Assembly (NCBI RefSeq): GCF_008923205.2
Contig: NZ_WBMS02000042.1
Location: 23,163-87,162 of the forward strand
Reading direction: 5' to 3'
Origin: Actinomadura physcomitrii
GTDB lineage: Bacteria; Actinomycetota; Actinomycetes; Streptosporangiales; Streptosporangiaceae
Length of the DNA stretch: 64,000 nucleotides
The notes beneath the pieces were generated by a model, which saw only the letters and a list, made by a program, of their open reading frames with translations, made no database searches and was not told where the DNA came from. Position 1 is the first letter of the stretch. Each line of letters opens with the position of its first letter. Below are positions 41,359 through 50,228 of the stretch, piece by piece. The position numbers and the translations under genes are program-made.

Positions 41359-41690
41359 TGGGTGCCCTGGGACTGCCGCTTCTGCTGCCCGATGATCGCG
41401 ACGACGGGCTGGTGGTCCAGCTTGGCGTCGTACAGCCCGTTCAGCAGGTGGATCGCGCCCGGCCCGGACGTGGCGATGCACACCCCGACCTCACCGGTGA
41501 ACTTGGCGTGGGCGCAGGCCATGAAGGCGGCCATCTCCTCGTGCCGCGTCTGGATGAACTCCGGGTGCCCCTTCGCGCGGTCGAACGCGCCGAGCATCCC
41601 GTTGATGCCGTCCCCGGGGTAGCCGAAGACCCGGTCGATGCCCCATTCGCGCAGCCGCTCGAGCACGTAGTCGGCTACCTGCTGGCCCAT
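41025..41690 (-). pseudogene. 3'-truncated pyruvate oxidase/acetolactate-synthase-type TPP enzyme
   Basis: The start ATG 41690 follows GGGAGAG. About 180 native residues remain, essentially the PYR domain: GIDRVFGYPGDGINGMLG, the TPP-activating Glu in RHEEMAAFMACAHAKFTG, TSGPGAIHLLNGLYDAK and IIVPEDVRESDAVPSPPKEHG. It then runs into the antisense of the CHRD gene and stops. The middle and TPP-binding (PP) domains, about 400 residues, are missing, so it cannot be an active enzyme. Confidence 0.75.
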
Positions 41691-41752
41691 GATCTCTCCC
41701 GATGTCCGTCGATGCGCCTGTCGTCCCTTCGCCAACTCCCCGAGGAAAGGCG

Positions 41753-41914
41753 ATGCAAACGAAGCGCAGGACGGGCCGGGGGCGCGGCGGCCGGGCTCAC
41801 GGCACGCTCAGCCCGGAGGACGGCGCGCTGCGGCCCGCGCCCGACCGTCCCGGCCTCGGCCTCGACGTCAAGTGGGTGGATGCCGCCGAGTACCGCGTCC
41901 ACGGCCCCGGCTGA
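41753..41914 (+). pseudogene. possible C-terminal remnant of an enolase-superfamily protein
   Basis: A 53-residue frame with a good ribosome site (AGGAAAGG). Its second half, GTLSPEDGALRPAPDRPGLG followed by DVKWVDAAEYRVHG, resembles the end of mandelate-racemase/enolase-superfamily proteins, where the last strand carries a G-L-x-L-K motif. No barrel sequence precedes it. It is either a gene tail left by deletion or a small protein; I favour the former. Confidence 0.4.
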
Positions 41915-41938
41915 CCGCCGCGGCCCCCGGGGACCGGG

Positions 41939-42106
41939 TCAGCGGGGCGGCCATGGCGGGCCGCCCTGCGTCGACGCCCACACCCACACGTAGATGAGGA
42001 AACCGGTCGCGATCAGTCCCAGCAGCAGCGGCCAGTTCAGCCCCGCCGCCCTGTGTCGACGCCTGGCGCGCACGTTCACCACCCGTTCCGTCCGAGAATG
42101 CGTCAC
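41939..42106 (-). CDS. small single-helix membrane protein
   Basis: A 55-residue frame from a GTG at 42106, with an inner GTG at about 42080 as alternative. A basic N-terminus (VRARRRHRAAG) precedes one helix (LNWPLLLGLIATGFLIYVWVW) and a short tail, GGPPWPPR. Topology is inside N-terminus by the positive-inside rule. The family is unknown; the helix makes a coding role likely. Confidence 0.5.
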   Translation of the reverse strand: MTHSRTERVVNVRARRRHRAAGLNWPLLLGLIATGFLIYVWVWASTQGGPPWPPR

Positions 42107-42255
42107 TTGGCGGTGTGTCCCGGCGGACGCGTCCTATGCCCCGGAACAGGCAAACTTGGCGGGCCGGCTCGGTGCGGAGATTTGCAGGTCAGACGGCATC
42201 GCGGCGCGCGGCCGGGACGTCGCGGCGGACGGCCGGGACGTCGCACCGCGGGAGG

Positions 42256-43548
42256 TCAGCGGCCGGCGCGTTCCTCGTGGGCGGTGCCGACGCCACCGCC
42301 GCGCTGCGCCTCCCAGCCGTGCGCCTCCAGGGCGCTCAGGAACGCCTCCACCACCACCGGGTCGAACTGCGTGCCCGCGCAGCGCCGCAGCTCCCGCTTG
42401 GCGTCGCCGACCGGCATCGGCTGCTTGTAGGGCCGCGCGGACGTCATCACGTCGAAGGCGTCCGCCACCCCGATCACCCGGGCGAACTCGGGGATCTCGT
42501 CGCCGGCCAGGCCCATCGGGTAGCCGCGGCCGTCCACCTTCTCGTGGTGGTGCATGATCCCGGCGAGCGCCTCGTCCAGGAACCCGATCTCCCGGACGAT
42601 CTCCAGCCCGTGCATCGGGTGCAGCCGGATCGCGGCGTGCTCCTCGTCGGTGAGGCCGCCGCCCTTGCGCAGGATCTTCGTCGGCACGCCGATCTTCCCG
42701 ATGTCGTGCAGCATGCCCGCGTACCGGATGGCCTCGACCCGCTCCGGGCGCATCCCGATCTGCCGCGCGATCATCACCGCGCCGCGCGACACCCGCTCGG
42801 AGTGCCCGCGGGTCGCCGGGTCCTTGGTCTCGACGGCCTGGCAGAGCGCGGCGAGCGTCGCGTCGTAGGCGCGGCGCTGCCCGAACGTCTGCTCCAGCGC
42901 CCACCGCGCGACGAACAGCGGCAGCAGCACCAGCACCGCGACCAGCGGCCCGAGGGCCGGCCACAGGCCCGCGATCAGCAGCCCGTACATCCCGTACCCG
43001 ACGCACACCCCCGCGAGCTGCCCGCTGTCGCGCACCAGCTCGCCGGCCTCGGACTCGCCGCTGAGCAGCAGCGCGCCCGACGTCAGGACGAGGTTGACCA
43101 GCACGAACGTCAGCAGCGCGCCGACGAACGGGCCGAGCGCGTCCCACACCCAGCCGGCAGCCCGTCCCGGCTCGAACCGGGCGCCGCCGAGCGCGCCGAA
43201 CACGACCCCGGCCGCGTAGCCGCCGACGGCGAACTGCGCGCCGTTGAACAGCCGCTTGACGAGCGCGACCTTGCGCTGCCCGGTCGCGACCGCGCTGAGC
43301 CCGACGAGCGCGGCGCCGGCCGGGCCGAGGAGCACCACCGACGCCAGGCTCACCGCGAAGCCGAGCGACATCCGGGCCCGCTCGACGTTCAGCCGGGCCG
43401 GCAGCGAGTCGCACAGGACGAACAGCGCGACCAGCGCCACCAGCACGTGCGGGTCGACCTCCCCGGGGGACGACGCGCCGATCAGGACCGCCGCCAGGGC
43501 GATGACGGCGCAGACGTAGAGCCAGGCGGCGCGGGGCAGTCCAGGCAT
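42256..43548 (-). CDS. membrane-anchored HD-GYP phosphodiesterase
   Basis: A 430-residue protein. Six or more helices (residues 8-220) form an N-terminal membrane module. A cytosolic HD-GYP domain follows, with metal ligands in KDPATRGHSERVS, YAGMLHDIGKIGVP and IMHHHEKVDGRGYP, the last with the intact GYP motif, then ARVIGVADAFDVMTSARPYKQPM. Such domains hydrolyse cyclic di-GMP to GMP. The membrane half has no recognised sensor name. It is convergent with nothing and stands as a single gene. Confidence 0.9.
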   Translation of the reverse strand: MPGLPRAAWLYVCAVIALAAVLIGASSPGEVDPHVLVALVALFVLCDSLPARLNVERARMSLGFAVSLASVVLLGPAGAALVGLSAVATGQRKVALVKRLFNGAQFAVGGYAAGVVFGALGGARFEPGRAAGWVWDALGPFVGALLTFVLVNLVLTSGALLLSGESEAGELVRDSGQLAGVCVGYGMYGLLIAGLWPALGPLVAVLVLLPLFVARWALEQTFGQRRAYDATLAALCQAVETKDPATRGHSERVSRGAVMIARQIGMRPERVEAIRYAGMLHDIGKIGVPTKILRKGGGLTDEEHAAIRLHPMHGLEIVREIGFLDEALAGIMHHHEKVDGRGYPMGLAGDEIPEFARVIGVADAFDVMTSARPYKQPMPVGDAKRELRRCAGTQFDPVVVEAFLSALEAHGWEAQRGGGVGTAHEERAGR

Positions 43549-43743
43549 GCCGTCTCCCGGGGAGTCGACTTGCGATCACCCAGGGTGTTCGAGCGATCAC
43601 GAAAAGCATACGCCACCTTGGGTGTGCCATGGGCCATCGCGTGGAACAGGGGGCCGGTCGGGGTTCCGGTCTGAACCTTTGCGGCACGTTCGGGGCCGAT
43701 CGGGGTAATGCCTGGATGTGGCCCCGGCGGGCCGGGCATGTAG

Positions 43744-43762
43744 TACTACGCAGTCGGTAGTA
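43744..43762. promoter_or_regulatory. TACTAC-N7-GTAGTA inverted repeat before the glycosyltransferase
   Basis: Perfect 6-bp arms (43744-43749 and 43757-43762) sit 52 bases upstream of the glycosyltransferase start. The half-site is the same ACTAC/GTAGT as at 13096, though with a longer spacer. Confidence 0.4.
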
Positions 43763-43813
43763 GGTCGATCGGGGCGAAGCCCGGGCGCTTCGCTCCGCAG
43801 GGGGGCGGATGTC

Positions 43814-45187
43814 GTGAGCGGGGCGGAAGGCCGCGAGCGCGCGAGGGTCCTGCGGCGCGCGGTGCGATGGAGCGGCCGGACGGCGGTGCGGGCGCTTGCG
43901 GCGCTGCTGGAGCCGCTCGCGCTGCTGGTGATGCGGCCGGCGAACCGGCGGCGGGCGCGCGGCGCGCCCGCCGCGACGGCGCGCAAGGTGGTCTTCCTGG
44001 TCCAGCACGCCTACGGCGCGGGCGGCACCGTCCGGAGCGTGCTGAGCACCGCCGGGCACCTCGCACGGCAGCGCGAGGTCGAGGTCGTCGGGCTGATCCG
44101 GGAGCTGCGCCTGCCGAGCTTCCCGATCCCCGACGGCGTCCGGGTGCGCAGCCTGGACGACCGGGTCGAACCGCCCGGCGGGGCGCGCGGCCTCGCCCGC
44201 CGGGTGCTGTCGCGGCTGCCGAGCCTGCTCGTCCCGGTCGGCGAACCGTCCTACCGGCGCTGCTCGCTCTGGACGGACCTGCTGCTCATCCGCTTCCTGC
44301 GGTCGCTGCGCACCGGCCTGCTGATCACCACCCGGCCGAGCCTCACCCTCGCGGCGGCGGTGTTCGCGCCGCCGGAGGTGCGCACCGTCGGCCAGGAGCA
44401 CATGAACCTCGGCAGCCACCGGCCCGAGGTGCGCGACCGCGTCCTGCGCCGGTACGGGCGGCTCGACGCGATCGTCACGCTCACCGCGACCGACCTGGCC
44501 GGATACCGCCGCGAGCTGCCGGACGCGCGGCGGCTCGCGTGCATCCCGAACGCGCTGCCCGAGCTGACCGGCGGGCCCGCCGACCCCGCCGCGCGGACCG
44601 TGCTCGCCGCCGGGCGGCTCGTCCGGCAGAAGGGCTTCGACCTGCTGCTGGACGCCTGGGAGCGGGTCGCGGCGGAGCATCCCGGCTGGACGCTGCGGAT
44701 CTACGGCGGCGGGCCGTGGCGGCAGCGGCTGCAGCGCCGCATCGACCGCCGGGGCCTCGCGTCCAGCGCGTTCCTTATGGGCCGGACGGGCGACATGGGC
44801 ACGGCGATGTCCAAGGCGTCGATCTTCGTGCTCAGCTCCCGGTACGAGGGGATGCCGCTGGTGCTGATGGAGGCGATGAGCAAGGGCCTCGGCGTCGTGT
44901 CGTTCGACTGCCCGACCGGCCCGCGCGAGCTGCTCACCGACGGCGTCGACGGGCTGCTCGTCAAGGGCGGGGACGTGGCGGCGCTCGCGGCGGCGATCGG
45001 CCGGCTGATCGGCGACCGGCGGCTGCGCGGCCGGCTCGGGGAGCGGGCCGCCGGGGCGATGACGCGCTACACGCCGGAGGCGGTCGGCGCCGAGTGGGAC
45101 GCGCTGCTCGACGACCTGGTCAGGCCTGCCCCGGCGCGGGGGCCCGCGCGGCGCCGCGTCCCGGAGAAGCAGGCCGGCCTGCTCTAG
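43814..45187 (+). CDS. GT4-family glycosyltransferase
   Basis: A 457-residue GT-B enzyme. The N-terminal domain begins KVVFLVQHAYGAGGTVRSVLSTAGHLA, with a glycine-rich acceptor loop. The C-terminal nucleotide-sugar domain has VLAAGRLVRQKGFDLLLDAWERVA, IYGGGPWRQRL and the GT4 EX7E region SSRYEGMPLVLMEAMSKG. A basic amphipathic N-terminus of about 70 residues may bind membrane. The GTG at 43814 follows AGGGGGG. Relatives act in teichoic-acid or capsule glycosylation. The sugar and acceptor are unknown. It converges with the truncated ApbE gene. Confidence 0.87.
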   Translation: MSGAEGRERARVLRRAVRWSGRTAVRALAALLEPLALLVMRPANRRRARGAPAATARKVVFLVQHAYGAGGTVRSVLSTAGHLARQREVEVVGLIRELRLPSFPIPDGVRVRSLDDRVEPPGGARGLARRVLSRLPSLLVPVGEPSYRRCSLWTDLLLIRFLRSLRTGLLITTRPSLTLAAAVFAPPEVRTVGQEHMNLGSHRPEVRDRVLRRYGRLDAIVTLTATDLAGYRRELPDARRLACIPNALPELTGGPADPAARTVLAAGRLVRQKGFDLLLDAWERVAAEHPGWTLRIYGGGPWRQRLQRRIDRRGLASSAFLMGRTGDMGTAMSKASIFVLSSRYEGMPLVLMEAMSKGLGVVSFDCPTGPRELLTDGVDGLLVKGGDVAALAAAIGRLIGDRRLRGRLGERAAGAMTRYTPEAVGAEWDALLDDLVRPAPARGPARRRVPEKQAGLL

Positions 45188-45885
45188 GCCGGGCTGCTCT
45201 CGAACGGCCCGCTTCGCGACGTCCCCGGCCCGGTGGGCAGCAGTGCGAGGCGCTCGAAGCCGGGCGTCCACCAGCGGGTCCGGTCGGGCGCGACCGCGAA
45301 CGCCTCGACGCCGGGACGCGCGGCCGCCCACTCGCGCGCCGCGCCGCCCATCACGAACGCGGCGGTGGCGAGCGCGTCGACCTCGGTGAGGTGCTGTCCG
45401 ACGAGGGTGAGGGAGGCGAGCGCGGTCGCGGGCCGCCCGGTGCGCGGGTCGACGATGTGGTGGCCGCGTTCGGCGGCGCCGGACGTCGCGACGGCGAGGT
45501 CGGTGCCGGACACCACGGCGGCGAGCGCGGCGGGTTCGGCGAGGCCGATCCGCCAGGGCTCGCCGGGGGCGGCCTCGCCGCGCAGCTGGATGTCGCCGCC
45601 GCCGTTCACGCAGTGGTCGCGGGCCCCGGCGTCGTACAGGATCGCGGACGCCCGCTCGATCGCCCAGCCCTTGACCAGGCCGCTCGGGTCGAGGCGGCCG
45701 GACGCCGTCGCGCTGAACGCCCCGCCGGTCTCGCGCTCCAGCTCGTCGTAGCGCCGCAGCACCTCGGCTACGTCGGGGTCGCAGCCGGCCGGGGGCACCG
45801 GCCTCGGCCTCGCCATCGTCCAGGCGGTCGCCGCCGCGCACGGCGGCACGGCGGAGCTGGCGGGGCGGTCGACGTTCCGCATCAC
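45184..45885 (-). pseudogene. 5'-truncated ApbE (FAD:protein FMN transferase)
   Basis: From about residue 35 the protein is ApbE: DVAEVLRRYDELERETGGAF, then the core motif GRLDPSGLVKGWAIERA, NGGGDIQLRG, and DPRTGRPATALASLTLV with metal-ligand positions in the LTEVDALATAAFVMG segment. The first 35 residues are antisense to a histidine-kinase tail. The true N-terminus, with its G-T-x-F/W-S segment and about 50-60 residues, is gone. ApbE attaches FMN to Thr of redox proteins; no such partner is adjacent. The truncated protein probably lacks activity. Confidence 0.7.
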
Positions 45886-45901
45886 CCTGCCGGGCGGCTG
45901 A
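45794..45901 (+). pseudogene. C-terminal tail of a sensor histidine kinase
   Basis: The plus frame ending at the TGA at 45899-45901 reads GTGLGLAIVQAVAAAHGG followed by TAELAGRSTFRITLPGG. This is the G2 box and last strand of a HATPase_c domain. Nothing else of the kinase is present. The truncated ApbE gene lies on the opposite strand over the same bases, so both were cut by one event. Confidence 0.65.
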
Positions 45902-47329
45902 TCAGGTACCTGTCGTGTTGGTCGCGCAGATGTCGCCGTCGGCGTGGATCTCGCCCTCCAGCGTCGGGATCCCGGCCTTCTTCTTCGCCTTCACCGCGGT
46001 GAACGAGGTGCCGAGGACCAGGTTCACGACCCCGGGGCCGGCCTTCGGGTACAGCGCCTTCTTCGCGCCAGGGATCACCGCGGCGAGCGCGGCGGCCTGC
46101 GCCTGCGACCCCTGCGCGTAGTAGACGCCGGTCGTCCGCCGGGTCTTCATGGTGGCCGTCCCGAGGACCACGAAGCCCTGCGCCTTGAGCTGCCCGGCGA
46201 CCTTGGCCGCCGTGCTCGCCCGCCCCGTGGCGTTGTAGAGCCGCACCTGCACCGGCCCGGCCGTCTTCTCCGCCGCGGCCTCGACGGACTGGTCCTGGCG
46301 GATCGCGGTGAAGAACTGCCCGGCGGCAGGCTGGCTGAGCGCCACCCGGTTCGGGTCGGGCGCGTACGCGGTGACGGGCACGGTGACGAAGTCGAGCTTG
46401 CCGGCCGTCAGCCCGTGCATGCTCCGCGCGATCTTCACCATCGTGCCGAGGTCCAGGCCCTTGTCGGTGGTCAGCGACTTCGTGCCGGCCTCGGCCAGGT
46501 CGTACACCTTCTTCGGGTCGGTCAGCGTCCCGGCGCTCAGCACCTTGTTCGCCAGCGAGCCCATGAACTGCTGCTGCCGCTTGATCCGCTGCAGGTCGGA
46601 CTCGTCGCCGAGGCCGTGCCGGTCGCGGACGTAGGCCAGCGCCGTCTCGCCCTTGATGGTGTGCCTGCCCTTGGTGAGGTGGAGCTTGGAGTCCTTGTCG
46701 TCGACGTCCTGCGGGAGGCAGACCTCCACGCCGCCGACCGCCTCGGTGACGCTCTTGAAGCTGGTGAAGTCGACCTGCATGAAGTGGTCGATCTTGATGT
46801 GGGTGAGGTTCTCGATCGTCTTGACCGTGCAGGACGCACCGCCGTTGGTGAACGAGCTGTTGATCATCCCGATGGTCGCGGCGGGCGAGGTGGTGCCGTC
46901 CGTCCGCCGGCACGCCGGGATCGGCACCATCAGGTCGCGCGGGAAGCTGATGCCCGTCGCCTGCTTCCCGCCCGGCGACAGGTGCAGCAGGATCATCGTG
47001 TCCGAGCGGGGCGGGTCGTTCTTCATGCCGCGCCCGTACTTGGCGTTGGCGCCCGCGCGGCTGTCGGTGCCGAGCATCAGGATGTTCAGCGCGCTGTTCA
47101 GCTTCGGCGGGCGGCCCCCGCCGATCAGCTCGTCGGTGTCCTCGTGGTCGATGTTGTGCTGGAGCTGCCAGTAGAACCCGTAGCCGGTGGCGCCGGCCGC
47201 GACGACCAGCACGGCGGTGACGATCGCGACCCACTTCAGCACCCGCCGCCCGCGCCGCCGCGGCGGCGCGGGCTCGGGGTCGGGGTCCACCCCGTCCGCG
47301 TAGTCGATGTAGGTGGGGTTGCTGCTCAT
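45902..47329 (-). CDS. LytR-CpsA-Psr family cell-wall polymer ligase
   Basis: A 475-residue protein. A cytosolic Pro/acidic N-terminus and one helix (VLKWVAIVTAVLVVAAGATGYGFYW) precede the extracellular LCP domain: ILMLGTDSRAGA, RSDTMILLHLSPG, ISFPRDLMVPIP, and the Arg-rich ETALAYVRDRHGLGDESDLQRIKRQQQFM that binds the polyprenyl pyrophosphate. A C-terminal LytR_C domain follows (VRLYNATGRASTAAKVAGQLKAQGFVV). LCP enzymes move teichoic acid, capsule or arabinogalactan onto peptidoglycan. I chose the ATG at 47329, near GGAG, over the GTG at 47362. A cysteine pair lies in the LCP domain. Confidence 0.92.
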   Translation of the reverse strand: MSSNPTYIDYADGVDPDPEPAPPRRRGRRVLKWVAIVTAVLVVAAGATGYGFYWQLQHNIDHEDTDELIGGGRPPKLNSALNILMLGTDSRAGANAKYGRGMKNDPPRSDTMILLHLSPGGKQATGISFPRDLMVPIPACRRTDGTTSPAATIGMINSSFTNGGASCTVKTIENLTHIKIDHFMQVDFTSFKSVTEAVGGVEVCLPQDVDDKDSKLHLTKGRHTIKGETALAYVRDRHGLGDESDLQRIKRQQQFMGSLANKVLSAGTLTDPKKVYDLAEAGTKSLTTDKGLDLGTMVKIARSMHGLTAGKLDFVTVPVTAYAPDPNRVALSQPAAGQFFTAIRQDQSVEAAAEKTAGPVQVRLYNATGRASTAAKVAGQLKAQGFVVLGTATMKTRRTTGVYYAQGSQAQAAALAAVIPGAKKALYPKAGPGVVNLVLGTSFTAVKAKKKAGIPTLEGEIHADGDICATNTTGT

Positions 47330-47510
47330 CGGCTCCAGCGACTCCGTCTGAATCGTGAGCACCGGTCAGCGGCCACCGCGCTCAGTCGAACCTTGGTCAA
47401 ACACGTGACTCAGACGACAGTATCCACTAGCCTGCCACCTTCAGTACCGGTGGTCACCGGGTCGGCTGGAACGACTCCACCGCGTGACCGGACGGACCGC
47501 GCCGGCCGCG

Positions 47511-48128
47511 CTAGTCGTCCAGGAGGCCGTCGCGGCGGGCCTCGCGGTACATGGCGATCCGGTCGGAGGCGTCGCGACCCGCCCTGGCGTACTTCTCCCG
47601 GGCCCGTGCGAGGTACTGCTTGACCGTGTGCTCGCTGATCCCCATCTGCCGGGCGACGGCGGCGCGGGTGAGGCCGCCGAGCCACAGCCGCACCGTCCGC
47701 AGCTCCTGCTCGGAGAGCCGCGGACGGCAGGGGCTCGCCTCGGCGGGCGCGGGCGCGTCGCCCGCGACCGCGAGGATCGCCTCGACCAGCCGGCGCTGCC
47801 CCTCGGCGGCCTCCTTGCGGACGAACGCGCGGGCGCCCGCCAGCTCGGCGCGGCGGGCGAGGTCGGCCTCGGCGCGCTCGGAGAACACGACGATGCGGTG
47901 CCCGGCCGCGGCGAGCTCGGCGATCCGCTCCAGCGCCGGCTCGCCGCCCATCCGCGGGTCGATGACCAGCACGTCGGCGGCGAGGCGCGGGTCCAGCCCG
48001 TCGATGCTGGCGGCGGTGTCGACGATCTCGATCGGGCGCGGGTCGCCGTCGATCCAGGCGCGGACGCCGGACAGCACCACATCGTGGTCGTCGACGACGG
48101 CTACGGTGACGCGGCGGGTGGGAGCCAT
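47511..48128 (-). CDS. LuxR-type response regulator
   Basis: A 205-residue regulator without an adjacent kinase. The receiver domain shows VVDDHDVVLSGVRAW, the phospho-acceptor Asp in VLVIDPRMGG and Lys in RAFVRKEAAEG. The HTH is SEQELRTVRLWLGGLTRAAVARQMGISEHTVKQYLARAREKY. It is an orphan in this window. The receiver resembles regulators of growth or development genes, but the target is unknown. The start ATG is at 48128. Confidence 0.9.
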   Translation of the reverse strand: MAPTRRVTVAVVDDHDVVLSGVRAWIDGDPRPIEIVDTAASIDGLDPRLAADVLVIDPRMGGEPALERIAELAAAGHRIVVFSERAEADLARRAELAGARAFVRKEAAEGQRRLVEAILAVAGDAPAPAEASPCRPRLSEQELRTVRLWLGGLTRAAVARQMGISEHTVKQYLARAREKYARAGRDASDRIAMYREARRDGLLDD

Positions 48129-48420
48129 CGGGGAGCGTGTTCGACCTTTGTTCAGGCGGGGTGCGTGGGGGTGGGCAGGGGGTGCGGGGCGGGTCAGGGC
48201 GCACGCCGGTGTGCGAGACGGTGCGGGGAGCGGTGTCTCCTTGATCTTACTGAGCGGAGCCGTCCCGTCATAGAGAGTTCTGATTGGCTCGCCGGTGACG
48301 CCGGACGCGCCCGGCGGCGCGGGGGCCATGACCCCCGAACGGCCGTCATGACAGACGCCCCGACGCTGCGCAAACTGAGCCGTACTGCCGAAGCAGCCGT
48401 ACGACGCAGGGGGGAACCGC

Positions 48421-49194
48421 ATGAACGGGGTCTGTCTCAAGGTGCTCGGGCCGCTGGAGGCGGCCGTGGACGGCCGGCGGGCGGAGCTGCCGAAGGGCGG
48501 GCAGCGGGTGCTGCTCGCGGCGCTGGCGCTGAACGCGGGGCAGGTCGTCCCGCTCGAGCAGCTGCTGGACCATCTGTGGGGCGACCGGCTGCCCGACCGG
48601 CCGCGCGGCGCGCTGTACTCGTGCGTGTCCCGGCTCCGGCAGTGGCTCGACCGGCACTCGCCCGGCTCGGCGGAGCTGCTCACCACCTCCTCCGGCGGGT
48701 ACGTCCTGGAGCTCGGGCCCGGCGAGCTGGACCTGCTGCGCTTCCGCGGGCTGACGCGCGAGGCCGCGGCGGCGGGGGAGCGCCGCGACCTCGCCGCGCA
48801 GTCGGCGCGGCTGCGGGAGGCGCTGGCGCTGTGGCGCGGGCCCGTCCTGGCGAACGTCCGGTCGGACACGCTCCAGCAGACTGAGGTGCCGCGGCTGACC
48901 GAGGAGTACCTGCGGGCGGTGGAGCGGCGGTGCGAGGTGGGGTTGGAGCTCGGCGAGCACGACGGGATGGTCGGGGAGCTGCGCGCGCTGACCGACCGGT
49001 ACCCGTTCCGGGAGCGGTTCTGGTGGCAGCTGATGCTGGCGCTGTCGCGGTCGGGCCGCCGCGTGGAGGCGCTCGCCGCGTACCGGAAGGTCAGCTCGCA
49101 GCTGCGCGCGGAGTTCGGCGTCGATCCCGACCTCGAACTCCGCCGCCTGCAGATGGCGATCCTGCGCGACGACCATTCGGTCCTTTCGCGGTGA
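48421..49194 (+). CDS. SARP-family transcription activator
   Basis: A 257-residue protein of the short SARP type. An OmpR-like winged helix (VLKVLGPLEAAVDGRRAELPKGGQRVLLAALALNAGQVVPLEQLLDHLWGDRLPDR) lies at residues 5-95. The bacterial transcriptional activation domain (LREALALWRGPVLANVRSD, ERFWWQLMLALSRSGRRVEALAAYRKVSSQLRAEFGVDP) reaches the end. SARPs are pathway-specific activators of antibiotic clusters. It lies 1.2 kb upstream of the lasso-peptide precursor, pointing towards it, with only a flavin oxidoreductase between. It is therefore the best local candidate for activating that cluster; that link is inference. Confidence 0.93.
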   Translation: MNGVCLKVLGPLEAAVDGRRAELPKGGQRVLLAALALNAGQVVPLEQLLDHLWGDRLPDRPRGALYSCVSRLRQWLDRHSPGSAELLTTSSGGYVLELGPGELDLLRFRGLTREAAAAGERRDLAAQSARLREALALWRGPVLANVRSDTLQQTEVPRLTEEYLRAVERRCEVGLELGEHDGMVGELRALTDRYPFRERFWWQLMLALSRSGRRVEALAAYRKVSSQLRAEFGVDPDLELRRLQMAILRDDHSVLSR

Positions 49195-49198
49195 CCCG

Positions 49199-50197
49199 TC
49201 AGGGATTCCCGGCGGACATCGTCTTGGCGAGCAGTTCGTAGGAGCGCAGGCGCTCGTCGAGGTCGTGGACGAGCGTCAGCACCATGAGTTCGTCGGCCTC
49301 CGTCCGGCCGAGCAGTTCCGCCAATCGGTCCCGGACGGTCTCCGGATCGCCGACCACATGGTGCGCCGTGCGTTCCCGCAGAACCGCCTCCTCATCGGCC
49401 GTCCAATGAAGTTTCGCGGCGTCCTCGGGAGAGACGTTAGGTCCGTTCCGCACTCCCTTCAAGGACTGGGCCACGATCACTTTGGACGGCCCGGCGAGCC
49501 ATTGGGCGCGCTCGGCCGAGTCGGCGACGATGACGGACGCGGCGAGCAGCGTCCGCGGCTCCGGGAACGCCGCGGACGGCCGGAAGGCGTCCCGGTAGGC
49601 CCGCAGCGCCTCCTCGGCGTTCCCCGGCCGGATGTGGTGCGCGAACGCGAACGGCAGCCCCAGTTCGGCGGCGAAGCGGCCGTTGTCGGCGCTGGAGCCG
49701 AGCAGCCACACGTCCGGCGCGCCGTCCACCGCCGGCACCGCGACGACCGGGTCGCCGGGCCGCGGCGACAGCAGCCCGACCAGCTCGCGGACCTGCTCCC
49801 GGTAGGCGTCCGAACCGGGCGGGCTGCTCACCCGGCGCAGCGCCTTCGCCGTGGTCATGTCGGTGCCGGGGGACCGGCCGACGCCGAGGTCGATGCGGCC
49901 CGGGTGCAGCGCCTCCAGCGTCCCGAACTGCTCGGCGACGACCAGCGGCGGATGGTTGGGCAGCATCACCCCGCCCGAGCCGACCCGGATCCGGGACGTG
50001 GCGGCGGCGAGCCGCGCGACCAGCACCGGCGGCGCGCAGCTCGCGATGAACGGGGCGTTGTGGTGCTCGGCGACCCAGTACCGGTGGTACCCCATCCGCT
50101 CGGCCTCCGGCGCCGTCCGCAGCGACTCGCGCAGCGCCCGCGACGGCGACGAGCCCTGCCACACGGGTGCGGTGTCGAGGATGGAGAGGATCGTCAT
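49199..50197 (-). CDS. LLM-class flavin-dependent oxidoreductase
   Basis: A 332-residue luciferase-like TIM barrel that uses FMNH2 or F420. Features are APEAERMGYHRYWVAEHHN, RIRVGSGGVMLPNHPPLVVAEQFGTLEALHPGRIDLGVGRSPG and DVWLLGSSADNGRFAAELGLPFAFAHHI, typical of the group 1 'alkanal monooxygenase-like' proteins. The start ATG 50197 follows AAAGGAG. It is divergent from the lasso precursor and shares a 203-base promoter region with it. It may be a tailoring enzyme or unrelated; no modification of the known relative LP2006 requires it. Confidence 0.88.
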   Translation of the reverse strand: MTILSILDTAPVWQGSSPSRALRESLRTAPEAERMGYHRYWVAEHHNAPFIASCAPPVLVARLAAATSRIRVGSGGVMLPNHPPLVVAEQFGTLEALHPGRIDLGVGRSPGTDMTTAKALRRVSSPPGSDAYREQVRELVGLLSPRPGDPVVAVPAVDGAPDVWLLGSSADNGRFAAELGLPFAFAHHIRPGNAEEALRAYRDAFRPSAAFPEPRTLLAASVIVADSAERAQWLAGPSKVIVAQSLKGVRNGPNVSPEDAAKLHWTADEEAVLRERTAHHVVGDPETVRDRLAELLGRTEADELMVLTLVHDLDERLRSYELLAKTMSAGNP

Positions 50198-50228
50198 CGC
50201 CGGCTCCTTTGATCGGTTCTGCGCACTC

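Noticed and set aside
42134..45841. 1235-residue minus-strand frame
   Set aside because: Crosses ApbE, the glycosyltransferase antisense and an HD-GYP shadow; no motif of its own.
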